DNA of 64,000 nucleotides. Origin: Nymphaea colorata (Eukaryota; Streptophyta; Magnoliopsida; Nymphaeales; Nymphaeaceae). The position numbers and the translations under genes were made by a program. Shown here in pieces: positions 46,337 through 57,764 of the stretch. The stretch covers positions 18,819,934 to 18,883,933 of the forward strand of contig NC_045138.2 in NCBI RefSeq assembly GCF_008831285.2, given 5' to 3'. The notes below the pieces were generated by a model, which worked only from the letters and a program-made list of their open reading frames with translations, was not told the origin of the DNA and did no database searches. Every line of letters begins with the position of its first letter. Positions within the stretch are counted from its first letter, which is position 1.

Positions 46337-47515
46337 GAGACCCCAATCTCATCCTAACTGTTGAATCATTGATAAATATTCTAGCCACTCTGGAAGCAAA
46401 GGAAAGTCTAATACTCTGTATGGTTGTTTTGGTTTTAAGTTGTGAATCTTATGCCATTATTATCTGAGTTTTCACTCTAGAAACTAATCAAAATCTTCAT
46501 TTTTGAATTCTCATTCAGATCCAATAACGTACAAAGAATCAAACTCAGTTTAAGTCACATTGTAGTGCAAGCTTGGACTTCATGCGAAGTTGTAACTGGG
46601 TTTGAGTAATGCTGTTTTTTGTTATGGTCTTCTACTTCTCATATATATATACATATAGAAATTTTTGAATACCAAACCATTTAGATAAGAGACAAAAACC
46701 AGAACCACTAAAATTAATTTAGACAGTGTTTTCCATAAGTTCTAAGTTTATGAATACGATCTTAAGAGTGACTTTAGGAGAAACATACATTAAGTTACAA
46801 ACTTTTTGACTTTAATAAGTTTTTCTAATATTCAAATAATGAATAGCTCATGTAACATCAAAATTTTGGCAGTAAAAAGTATCAACTTTTTTTGCAAAAA
46901 TAACTTGAACTAAAAATTTATTTATATTGAATTAGCACTTACGAACATGTTCAGATGTTCACTTTTTGTTTATATTATTTTTTTCAAAACAAAATTAAGA
47001 TTTCTGGTTTTTGTCTCTTACCAAGGTGGTCTGACATTTAATAGTATATATAGTATGGAAATGTATATTCCAAACCATTTAGGCCCGGGACACCAACCAA
47101 ACCTTCTAAAATCTTGTTAGAAAATCATTTAAACAAAATATGAACATTTCTAGTATATTTGCGGATACTGATTTAACATAAAACATGTTTTAGTTCAAGT
47201 TGTTTTGATGAAAACGATTGATTTTTCGACTATTAATATTTAGATGTTATAAGAACCTTCCATTTTATGATCACTATCAAAACATCATTAAACTAAAAAA
47301 TTGATTACCTTAGTATAAGTTTATCAATAACACATTCTTAAGAACATACATGTAAAGTTAGATTGTATGAAAAAGTAAAATTAGCAATTAATTTTAGGGT
47401 AAAATTAGCATGCACGTCAAATACCCCTAAAAGTGGGGTAAAAACAAAATAAAAGTGGGTCATGGGTACGTTGGCTTTTTCTTAAAGGCTGTGCACTGTG
47501 CACAACAGACATCTA
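46337..47515. other. Intergenic, no gene seen
   Basis: AT-rich. No coding or structured feature was supported. Confidence 0.35.
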
Positions 47516-47910
47516 ACAGGGCAGCACACAAGGCGAGTAGAGCCTGAGTTTGGCCAGCTGGTGCTCGATCAAAAAACTGAGTGCGAGCTCGGCTTGAACT
47601 CGAGTCGAGCTCCTTATAGTAAGCTAAAGCTCGACTCAACTGCACAAAATAGAGCTTGAACTAGACTCGTTTAACCCATTTAACTTGTTTAGCCTTAACT
47701 CATGTAAGCATTAACTCATTTAACTTGTGTAAGCATTAACTAGTGTGACTGGTAAAATTTGTTTTTTCCCTAAACGTTAATACCAGTGATTTAGTGAACA
47801 GGTTTTGGCAATATTATATAAAATAGCGGTTTGCAAGTCGAGTCCAGTATAAACGAGTCAACTTTTTGAAAAAGTCGAGTATAAACGAGTTAACTTTTTG
47901 AAAAAGTCGA
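47516..47910. mobile_element. Diverged copy of the TAGGGCTGCACA hAT-type element
   Basis: Starts CAGGGCAGCACACAAGGC and follows the order of 45886-46328 (GTGCTCGA, GAGCTCGGCTTGAACTCGAG, AACCCATTTAACT). The 3' terminus is absent. Near the end a ~35-bp unit (GAGTATAAACGAGT, then AACTTTTTGAAAAAGTC) is tandemly repeated. Confidence 0.65.
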
Positions 47911-49560
47911 GTATAGTAAGCCTGATCAGACATAACCACTTGCAAAATTTAGGCTACAAATTTATTAACCTGTCTCCTTAAATTGTTGTCTTCATAAATA
48001 GCTGACATCACATATTAATGTTGCACAACAAACCGTAATAAATAGTGGTAACTGATAGCGGTTTTAGTTACGGCACTTTTAAATACTGGTACCAGGTTAA
48101 GTTTCCACAAATATGGATAAGTAAATATTGGCGTGTAATGTTCCATATTGTAGTATGACAACTTTGGTGGATACCAACCAAATGGTAACACCCATCCATT
48201 GATAGCATTAGGAATCAGATTTGGAAGGCAAGAGAAAAGGTGGCTGAAGCAATCTTTTGGCATGTGAAAGATTGGCAACTGATTCAAATCTGGTGGTTCA
48301 CTGGTATTTTCTACAGTAAGAGAGTGAAAATACATAAAGACGATCATACTCTCCATGTTGTACACAGAAGATTTAACTTAAGGTTAATAGTGGTTGCAGG
48401 CTAGTGGGATAGGGATGTTGGAGCTTACACATCGAAAAGTAAAATGACTCACAATTTGGGAGGGGGGGGGGGGATGCTGCTGAAATGCACCTGCTTGAGC
48501 TTTGGCTAGGTAAGAAGATGGACAGCTTAAGAAGACTCACGATCATATCCTCTAATAACTGTTGGAAACATAGATTACAGGCCATGATTGAAGGGCGCAT
48601 ACATTCACGCTAGATGTGTCCTATTCAAAAAGTGTTATGAAAAAAAAGTGTTATGAAAGAACTAGTGTGGATGATGACCTCCCTTCAGTGGATGGAGGTC
48701 AACAGCTCTTGCTCTATGGTCAGCAAGATGGACGTTACGATGACGGGTAAATATTGCTTATTTGTTTTTTTGGCTTAGATTGTCTCTTTTTTGCTTTGTG
48801 AGGGGTGATGGTTTTGCTGTTTGTGTTTACTTGGCATCCCCTAATACTTCTTGTAAATAACATTTTTTTGCAATAAAGTGGGGAGTTTACCTCCCAGCAC
48901 AGCAATCAATCATTGGATAATTAAAGAGCGGACCAAGGCAATTTAATTCTTTGTGTGAGCATTTTCCAATATTGGATCCATGATATTTATGCACTCGAGT
49001 TCTTCACCTCAGTAGTACTAAATTATGGATACACGCCACCAAAGATTCTTCTTATCTCAATTACCACTAGGAAAGAGTATTAGTCAAGGGCAGAGCAAGC
49101 AATTATTTTTTAAGAGGGCTGAATAGTATTTTCAAAATTTGTACAAAAGCCGAATAATATGTTTTGGAATTATTATATTAGACAAATTAAGAATTTTCAA
49201 AAATATAAGTACAAATTTATTTTTTTCAAAATGTGAGGTGGAGCTATAGCCCCTGCCAGCCCACCCTTCCCTTATGTGGATGTTATTCTTCTAAACTACA
49301 TATATGCCTCTTTGAGCCTTGTTGGTGGAAGGTGAGTCATCAGTTTAATTTATGTAGATGTTATTTCTCTAAACTACAAATGATAGAAGTCTGACACTCT
49401 ACTGAATGGGTGTACCACTCCCTGCCAAAGTCTCCAACCAACTCTATACCGGAGGGAAGGAGGGAATAGAGAGGAGTTTTGGCCTCTTCAAATTATCTCC
49501 TCACATATATAAGTCTTAATTCTACACCAAAAACTCAAATCCAATGACCCACTTTTATAT
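47911..49560. other. Intergenic array DNA, no gene recognised
   Basis: 47995-48060 is a partial block S. 49060-49250 matches 61260-61430 (TTATCTCAATTACCACTAGG, GCAGAGCAAG, GAGGGCTGAA). Minus-strand open stretches at 48015-48365 and 48373-48600 have no recognised motif. A G homopolymer of about 12 lies near 48460. Confidence 0.4.
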
Positions 49561-49762
49561 CCATTAGGCGTTTTTTCTAATAAATGTCGGTGGACCATCC
49601 CTCAACAACTTTGCATTGGACGTCTATCTATATAGGTGAACTGTATAGCAAAAAAGGAAGGGCAATTCTATATATAGCCTCTACCACTTGACTTGAAAAA
49701 ACAGTGGAAGCAGCCGGAACATTGTGTCGCCCCTTTCCCCTCCACAAGCGGCACTTTCTCCG
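49561..49762 (+). promoter_or_regulatory. Promoter (type II) and leader exon of DUF247 pseudogene
   Basis: A TATA box CTATATATAG at 49668-49677 is preceded by CAACAACTTTGCATTGGACG and GTATAGC..AAAAGGAA words shared with 62440-62545 and 63310-63380. The leader exon (probably from ~49700) contains CATTGTGTCGCCCCTTTC and ends at 49762 with TTCTCCG/GTAAGCATTTCT. A further acceptor-like TTTTTCTGCAG occurs about 68 bp on, so an extra small exon is possible. Confidence 0.65.
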
Positions 49763-51341
49763 GTAAGCATTTCTAAAGGTCTTATATAATAGGGCTTTCC
49801 AGTAACTTTCTTTTGCGGTCTTTTTCTGCAGGTATGCAACAACCTTTGTTACTACCTTTTATTTTGTTTTTGTACCGGGGATTTCTTGTTATTCCTTAGT
49901 TTTTTTTTGTAGAAATGGAACAATGGTTCCACAATTGGAAGCAAACAGCAGCCAGCCCCATTGGGCTGCATCGGCGATGGCGTGATGCACCCAGTTCCGA
50001 TGGAGCATGAGTCGCATCGTAATTGTTGAATGTAAAACATATGGATTGATGGATATTCCAGCCACTATGGAAGCAAGGCCAATTAAGCTGAAATGTTCCG
50101 GATGGTTGTATTGGTTTTAAGTGTTGAATCTTATGAACGACAACCAATTACTTGACCACAGTTTTTAGTTAGGAGATATATCTTTTATGATGGTTTTAAC
50201 CACATAACACAAAAAAAAGCAACCATCAAGTCATAGAGGTGGCCGGTTGATTTTAGTTTCCAAATCCTGAAGGTTATTTTTTTTTTTAAGAAAATACTTA
50301 TGTTTTCGTATTTTCACTTAATTTCATCAGAATTCCATGAAAACTTTCTTGGGCTCTTAAGTGGTTTGGGATAAACTGCATTAGGTGATTGTACGTACCA
50401 TTTTTTAACCATAAAAGGGTTGGGAGGGCCTACCCTGCCGCAGAAAGTTTCCGGCCAAAACAATGATTGGACATACCAGGTCCGATCCATCTGATGAGGA
50501 TGGACATTGAAACTGGTTGATGGTTCGGTATATGTCACCATATTCATCCTTTCCCTCGAGCTTGGCCTTAAATGGCTGCCTTTAGTACTACACAGAGAAC
50601 TCGCCCTGGTGTTGCCTGTCTCTTTAAGTCGGTCATAGGCACAATTGGACCAGCTTTTCTTTCTCCAAACTCCAAACTCAATGGTTTCAACCGCCGCTGT
50701 ATTATCAATACCGCTGCTTATACGAGTGTACTGGTCCTCACCAATACGGGACAAATTTTTAGTCTTTTACCTTGTTCTTTTTTAAATAAGTTTAAATTTT
50801 CATTAAAATTTATAGAATTCAACCCTAAGGTGTCAATTCATGATGATCGGAATCAGCATCCCTGTATATCTACCAAAAATTAAAATAAATTTTGACCTGG
50901 GAGTAAAAACTCAAAGTCACATATCGGCTGGCCATCCCCATAAATTTCCTTTTATTTTCATATGGGTGCCTTCAACTATTTTTTTCTTTATATATATTGG
51001 TGTGTCTTAAGTTATTAAATATTTTTGACGTAGTGCCTCTCATCCGCCTAAAATTTCTGCCTCCACCATTGCTCAAAACCAAGTTACAAGCAATAGCTAA
51101 ACCTGAATAGCTAGAATTTTACAAAAAAATTGATTTTTGGAACTCTTTTTTTATCCTATGTCATCCAAATGGTGCCTTAGCTTTTCTCACTGTCAGTTAC
51201 ATTCTTTATAAATAAAATAGTGCTGACATGACTTTTTCATCACAAGGAAGCAGTCTGAGTTTTACTCATTGTTCTAACAATTCTCTCCTGCGCCTTTTCC
51301 CACAGCATATGTTGATTGTAACCTTTCGTTATGTGCTTTAG
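49763..51341 (+). other. 5' UTR intron of the chimeric pseudogene
   Basis: Inferred from GTAAGCATTTCT to GTGCTTTAG. Includes the CAATGGTTCCAC...CATTGGGCTGCATCGGCGATGG block shared with 62780-62850 and the window end, and 50570-51080 which matches 39420-39950. Confidence 0.55.
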
Positions 51342-51357
51342 GTATGCTGCCTCTGCT

Positions 51358-52527
51358 ATGGCGACTTGGGTCACTGACATACAAAGAGAATATGAATCTT
51401 ATGATCCTTCTGAATATGAGTTGAAGTTGGGAAAAAAGTGCATCTACAAATGGCCTAGCGACCTTGCCAGGACATCAAGCATGTCCATGCACCGCACTCC
51501 TCATATGGCATCCCTTGGTCCGTACCACCATGGGGAGGAGCACCTGCAGCCCATGGAGCATCACAAAAAGAGAGCTCTCTACAGGATCCTCAAGAGGCGC
51601 AGAGTGCCACTAACTAGGTTCGCTGACTCCTTAGAAGGCATAGAGCAAGAACTTAGGGATAGGTACGACAATCTTGATCCAGAGTTGCCATCAGATTCAT
51701 TTTTAAGGATGATGCTGATTGATGGGTGCTTCATAATTGAACTCCTACGTAGTAGGAGCACGGCAAATTCAAATTGATGGACCTAGTTTACACATTTTAG
51801 ACATTCGAAGGAAGTGCTTGATAATGGCCATGCCAACGAAAGAACAGACAACGCCTTCTGTAGGTTTTATCAAGTCTGTTTGCTTGCAGTGTCGACGATT
51901 AATTCCCATGCATGTCATCGAAAAAGGAATTAAGTATATAATCGTCGGCATTCCCATCTTGTTCTTTAGGATTTTAAGCAAACAAATTTCCAAACCGGGA
52001 AACATGCGATCTGCATTGAGGTTTCATGAAGCAGGCATTGAGTTCAAGAGTGCGAAACCCAATAGCGGGCTAAAAATTACTTTTGATGAAGAACACGGAG
52101 TGCTTACTCTTCCAATCGTCAACATAGATGACAACACAGCAGCAATGTACATGAACTTGATGGCCTTTGAACGGATGCATCCAAAACTAACTGAGAATAA
52201 TGCGGTGACATCATATGTGTCCTTCATGGACAGCTTGATAGACACTGCTCTCAAGGGATCATGAAGAACTTTCTTGGCAGTGACGAGGATGCTGCCAATG
52301 TCTTCAACAAGTTGGGCGATGACATTATGAACTGCCTCGATGATGAACTCGATAAGCAATTGCAGTCTTATGTTGCCTCAGATTGGAATGCGGCGAGAGC
52401 ATATTTGAAGCGAAACTACTTCCACAACCCGTGGTCCATTCTGTCTCTACTTGCTGCCATTATTTTACTGGTTTTAACATTTATTCAGACCGTATTTTCT
52501 GTGTTAGCCGTGCAAAACGACAAGTGA
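51358..52527 (+). pseudogene. Chimeric DUF247 pseudogene (array-type N-terminus, 18-kb-type C-terminus)
   Basis: Three frames are needed to follow the homology. 51358-51770 encodes IYKWPSDL, GPYHHGEEHLQPMEHHKKRAL and DSFLRMMLIDGCFIIELL. About 70 codons including LENQIPLLVL are then missing and the frame shifts. 51770-52250 encodes IDGPSLHILDIRRKCL, MRSALRFHEAGIEF and NLMAFERMHPKL. A 22-bp deletion removes the EDVSLLC block and shifts the frame again. 52261-52527 encodes KNFLGSDEDAANVFNKLGDDI, YFHNPWSILSLLAAI and the anchor. The first ~95 residues resemble the 40.2- and 57.8-kb genes (YHHGEEHLQPMEHHK). From about SDSFLRM on it follows the gene at 17843 (YFHNPWSIL, and its 3' flank). The start is placed like that of the 40249 gene, 16 bp after the acceptor. 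Confidence 0.88.
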
Positions 52528-52750
52528 TACCCATAGCCTTGCACGGGAATTGCTAAAGAGGAAAGTGAAGATGTTAAATTTCATGTATGTTGTGTATCAT
52601 GGTTCCTTTGTTGAACATCAGTGTTCTAAATAATTGAAGTTTGATCGTTGCTTAATTTATTTGATCGTAATTGATGTTCTGTGGGCGGCGAATTTTCGTG
52701 TTTGTTAAAGATAAAGGGGAGAAGCGCAGGTTACATCAAGTATTGCCCAA
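52528..52750 (+). other. 18-kb-type 3' flank behind the chimeric pseudogene
   Basis: CATGGTTCCTTTGTTGAACATCAGTG and TTGATCGTAATTGATGTTCTG match the flank of the 17843 gene and of the 26-kb pseudogene, not the flanks of the neighbouring array genes. This supports the chimeric origin. Confidence 0.7.
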
Positions 52751-53189
52751 TGCATGTTTGGTAAGACATGCCGCCATATCTTCAGCGATTGTACTCGTGC
52801 ATGTGAGCCATTGCCCTCGTTACATGTCTATTCTTATTAAAATTTATACTTAACACCTATTTCACGTGAGTCGGTAAAAATGAGAGTCTCTCTTTCTCCC
52901 TTCTATATGATTGTTGAATAAAGCTGAACCCCAATGAAGAATCCAACGAAAAGAAAAATTTGGAAACATAGGCTAATTTGAATAATAAATTATGACCTAC
53001 AAAAACTAACCTTAAAATAATTGCACAAGTAAAGAATGATACTAGTGTTGGCTCATAACATGTCCTTGTGGAGGACCCAGTCCACTTCGGAAAGGTGAAA
53101 GAAAGGTCCCTGACAAATTGCAGACTTATTTCCTAAGTTGAAAAAGAAATTAATATTATAAGGGAAAAAAATAGGAAGACAGGTGGGGC

Positions 53190-53600
53190 TAGACCAGAGC
53201 AACGGGCCAGGTGGGGCCGGGCCGACCCTGTAAAACCCTGCCCGATAGCTCGGGACTCGGCCCGGCTCCTCGTTTGGTGATAAAAAGATATTTTTTTAAT
53301 TATAATTTTTTTTTTAATAATATAGCCTGGGACTCGGCCCAGCTCGTTTGGTAATAAAAAGATATTTTTTTAATTATAAAAAACTTTTTAGTAATATAAA
53401 ATATATTTTTAATAATAAAATACATATTATTAAGTTTTAAAAAATTAAAAAATATTTTTTTAATTATAAATGGGCCGGGCGGAGCCGACCCAGGCTGCAC
53501 ATCAAGCTCGGGCCCGGCTTGCTGGGCTGTTTTCTTTGCCCGGACCCGGGCCCAACCAGGCCGGGTACCCGGTGGCTGGTGCAGCGGAAGTCTAGGATGA
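53190..53600. repeat. GC-rich/AT-rich composite repeat
   Basis: GGGCCGGGC-type words at both ends surround an AT core. A ~95-bp unit containing GGGACTCGGCCC(G/A)GCTC and AAAAAGATATTTTTTTAATTAT is tandemly repeated. It resembles the element at 23047-23307 in composition, but no target duplication was found. Confidence 0.5.
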
Positions 53601-53997
53601 GAAAAAAACCCCGGCGATGGCCGGAGTTTCCAAGGGGGTTTTCGAGAGTAGAAATCATCCGGCGAATGTCCGGGAAAGAGGGGAGGGGTTTCTCAAGTTT
53701 CATTGACTACATAAACTCCCGCCGACCTCAACTCCTGTTCTATGCGGCGTTTACACGACAATAGTTTACATCGCATTTTTGTGAAAATTGATCTTATAGT
53801 ATGTTTGCGATTGCAAACTTCGCGTTACGGGTTCGATCGACAATTTGAATTTTGGTGTTCACAATGTTTGTTGAAGTGTTCTTTGATCCAATAACTTTTG
53901 TATATTAAAGTGAATGCAATATATTATGCATCTGATCCCAATAATAAAAAAATCCAAGGTTATTTATTTGGTTGTACAAGAGAACATAAGATCCAAG

Positions 53998-54460
53998 CTA
54001 TGTCACATGGGTACGGGTACGGGTACAGGTGCTGCTACAGATATGGGAAAACGGGTACTGGTATGGCGTTTTTGAAATTCATGGTACGAGTACGGTGTAA
54101 ATTTTATGCAATAAAGTTAATTTTTAATTAAAAAAATTATAAATTTTGAAGAAACAACAAAACACCATCTCATAAAAATAAGCATCTTATAAAAACTTCA
54201 AAATTTTGACATTTGAGTGTGAATTATAACTTTAAAATTTAGAACACAGCGTTAATGGAAGCTTCTTTAGTCTTGTATCGACAAAATCTGAAACAGCAAA
54301 CTAACATATAATATTGTTGCTGATTATATAAGCCGGTGGTTAGGGACCTCGACGGGTGAGAAGAGATCTCTTTTTAAGACATTTTTTTTTTTTATAAACA
54401 CCGCGTACCGCCATACCGGTACCGGTACGCGGGTCACTAAGACGTACCACGGTGACATAG
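53998..54460. mobile_element. TIR element with GTACGGGTACGG ends and perfect 8-bp target duplication
   Basis: 463 bp with perfect 9-bp terminal inverted repeats CTATGTCAC and GTGACATAG, followed inwards by GGGTACGGGTAC-type words. Flanked by GATCCAAG at 53990-53997 and 54461-54468. A 9-bp duplication with a 1-bp offset is also possible. Probably a hAT-like nonautonomous element; the interior is AT-rich and noncoding. Confidence 0.8.
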
Positions 54461-54468
54461 GATCCAAG

Positions 54469-55779
54469 CAGTTGTACATGTATAATATGATCATTTAATA
54501 ACCTAAAAAGTGGAATCATTGGCAGACGTTATTGCCCTATATCAAGCTAATAAACTACATGCTGTGGCATAAAATCTTTCAAGAACAGCGGCTTCAACTT
54601 ATTAAGGATAATCAAAGTTTTACGGATCGTACGATTTGAGTGAGTTGGATGATGGATAACGGGAGTCACTGTAGAATAATTGAAATCAGCCGGCGGCCAA
54701 ATAAACAAATTATTGAAATTCACTAATATAAAAATAAATAAATTTTGTGATCCTGTTGTAGGCAAATGCCCACGCACCCCTAGAGCCGGGGTCGCCCCTT
54801 TTAGGTACCAGCTTGTCACAAACATAAATTAGGTCCCAACATAATAAATTAAAAGTTTCAAATTTCTGGATTGCAGACCCTCGTATAAGAAGAAAACTCG
54901 AACAAAATTAATGACAAGCCAATATCATATAAATTAATGACAAGTCCTAGAGGCGCATGGATATGATTCTCCACCTATGAAGGCTAGATTGTAAACAAGT
55001 CAGCTTTGGATAGCAGCACTGACAAGTGGGCGGAGGGAGGGGAGGGCTCGCGTACGCGGAGGGAGGGGAGGGCTCGCGTACGCCGTAGCCCGCCCCAAAC
55101 TAGCTGGAAAAAAAAATTTTACACTAGAAAAATAAAAAAAAATTTAGTAGTTTAATGTATTTTTTTTATTTAGGTTCAGTTTGGCTTACCCAAATTTAAG
55201 GTTGCATTATTTGGCCCGTCCCTAAATGAAATCCTAGCTCCGCCCTCAACTTGTACCATTAGAAAAATGCAGGTCTTAAGTAGCGCAAAATAAATAAATA
55301 AATGAAAATAAAGATTGAAAAGCCGACTTTATCAATAATACCTTCATTGACATTTAAGAAGAGATGTGTAAAATCAGTAACGCAAAGAAACGTCCCCTTA
55401 AAGCCCCGTCATTTACCACAGTAGCTGACGCATTCCTTCTGCATCAAACGATGTACAATTTTTATGAAAAATACCTGAATACGGGGACTGCTTGGGAAAG
55501 TAAGTTGGATAGCAAATGGTCTTTATCTGAAAAGACATAATACCTGAATACTCATATATGCTTTTGCAAATATTCACATATTTGAATTTATATTCGGATT
55601 TGAATACAAACAAGGAAAAGTCATATTAGAATACAAATCCAAGATCTGATCATAATCCGAATCTGATTTTTATATTTATATGTGAAGCCGAAACTAATTT
55701 TTGAACCTAATTTGGTTGATTTCTAAAATATAAGAGCATTAGATATATGATATTTTGTTTAATGAGTTTTAAGAATATT
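54469..55779. other. Intergenic with repeats, no gene
   Basis: 55020-55250 looks like a relative of the CAGGGGCGGAG MITE (GGGCGGAG...CTAGCTCCGCCC) without a clean target duplication. 55510-55765 is a third copy of the AT-rich family seen at 4530 and 5410. Confidence 0.5.
55030..55081 (+). repeat. 26-bp tandem repeat, two copies
   Basis: The GCGGAGGGAGGGGAGGGCTC unit with its CGCGTAC tail occurs twice in a row, inside a MITE-like segment. Confidence 0.9.
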
Positions 55780-56555
55780 TTTCAAGAGTTTGATCTCCCT
55801 GTCTCGATTTCTTGGCTGAGAGGAGTGAGCCTGGTGGAGTTCAATGAACTAGAGCTCGACTCTACAACTAAACAACCAAACAAGTCACTAAAAAAATTTA
55901 AACTCAACTCATTTATTGGAGTCGGTTCGAAAACGGGGCCGGAAATGCGCTTCACTCAACCGAATTATACCACATGTGTACATGTATTGTATGGTGGTGC
56001 AGCAGCCGTTTCTTTATCGTTGAAAGCGATCGGGAGCCAAATCTGGTGACACATTTATTATAAAAGTCACTCCATGCCGTGTGGTCACCAGATTGACTTG
56101 CTCGCACCACTAACTTTTCCTCGAAGCTGCTGCAATAAGAAATTGAAGTTGTGTGCACCGTGCGCAAATATTTTGATAATTTGTTAAAAAAAAATATTTT
56201 CTACAAATTTTTTTATTAAATTTTATTTGTCTTTTTTAACTTTTTTTTTTTTTTAATGTGAACTAAAGATATAATATGGCCATATCACGGTTAGCTTTCC
56301 CCCAAGATTCGACCTGAAAGGTCCTTCAAAATTGTGGCCTGCAAACAAGAGGTTAAAAGGCGAGGAAAAGTATAGAGCAACCAGGCCCGGGTTCCTCTTC
56401 TTTCTTTCCACGCCTCATCCTCCTCCTGCCAAATCCCACTTTACCTCTTCCTGTGTCCTTCCTCTTCAAGCCCCTATCATTCAGCTTGAAGCATCACCGG
56501 AAACTGCAGGGACAGCGTCTCGACCCTATCTCCTTCACCGGCGCCACTTTTCCAG
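55780..56555 (+). other. Promoter-proximal region and leader exon of DUF247 gene (type I)
   Basis: Matches 38480-39123 throughout. The leader exon ends at 56555 with TTTTCCAG/GTAAGCATTTCG and is joined by inference to the acceptor TTGCTTTAG at 57734. The pyrimidine-rich stretch CTTTCTTTCCACGCC probably lies at or near the transcript start. Confidence 0.65.
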
Positions 56556-57241
56556 GTAAGCATTTCGAAAGTTTTTGTGTAATACGAAGACACGGCCACG
56601 GCTGCATCTTCGATGATGCCATGCTCCCTGGGTTGTGTGGTTAAAGGTATTCCGCCATTTCGGATGCAGTGCCACTCGACAATGGTTCCACCGTTGCCGA
56701 AGCAGCCAGCCCCATTGGGCTTGCATCGACCATGGCAGACGCGCCCAGCCCCGCTCCGCTGGGTCGACAATGGTCGATGCAGCCACGCCGCTCGGCTGCT
56801 TCAGCTATTGCCGAAGCACAGCCCCACTGGAGAAACTATTCACAATCATGAACTTTGAATTCACATTCACATCCAATTAGCAAAAAACTCAGTACAAAAT
56901 CTTTTGAACATATATATCGTCTTAGGCCACAGAAAAGAGTACCCGTCATTACTCTAATCTTGTAAAAGGAAAGGACATTAAACACTGATAAGCCTCAGTT
57001 TCCCTCTTTTGCATGCTTCCAGACCTAGTGTTCTTGGATTAACCAATTACTATCTTTTTCTCCCCCTTTCTCTTTACATCTATTTTCATATAAAGTAGGT
57101 GAAATACTTTGGCCATGCCGATCTCTATCCAATCAATCACAGCCATTCGTTGAAATTGCGTCTGGTAGACGTGATTAAATACTGCCGGAAGATTTTTCAG
57201 CTCAAACATGGACACAGAAATTTTGAAATATCTCTCTTTCT

Positions 57242-57282
<41 letters not shown>

Positions 57283-57734
57283 GCACACTATATATATTGC
57301 TACCAAATATTTATAAACTAGTGTTAACGGAAATCATATAGACCATTCAGTCCAAGAAAATCATATGGTAGAAATTAAATTCAAAATAAGATTAATCACT
57401 AAACAAGAACACTTAGCCTCCTTTTAGTGGGTATTTTAATCTCTTGAGAAAATAAATTGACATCCATATTTTCTACTTAACCTTTAAAAATTGAGGGCCT
57501 AAACGATTATCGATATTTCTAATAAATTAGGTTCTGTATCTTCCTATTTCCTTGTGTGTGTATATATATATATATCCTACGTTCTATGCATCATGTCATG
57601 TATGCTTTTAGTAATTCCCCATAAAAAAAACCAAGATCTCAATGTGCTGCTGAATCAACAACAAAAATGGATTCATCTCCCTTGTCGCCTTGCCAACAGA
57701 ACACTTACGTATAACTTTTCATTACTTGCTTTAG
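56556..57734 (+). other. 5' UTR intron of DUF247 gene
   Basis: Inferred intron between conserved GTAAGC donor and TTTAG acceptor. The first 250 bp, GC-rich (GCAGCCAGCCCCATTGGGCT), match the start of the other array introns. The rest is AT-rich with the CT repeat. Confidence 0.6.
57244..57280. repeat. CT microsatellite
   Basis: About 37 bp of CT dinucleotide inside the 5' UTR intron of the DUF247 gene starting at 57765. Confidence 0.95.
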
Positions 57735-57764
57735 GTATCCTCTCCCAGCTTTGGCTTTTACCAC

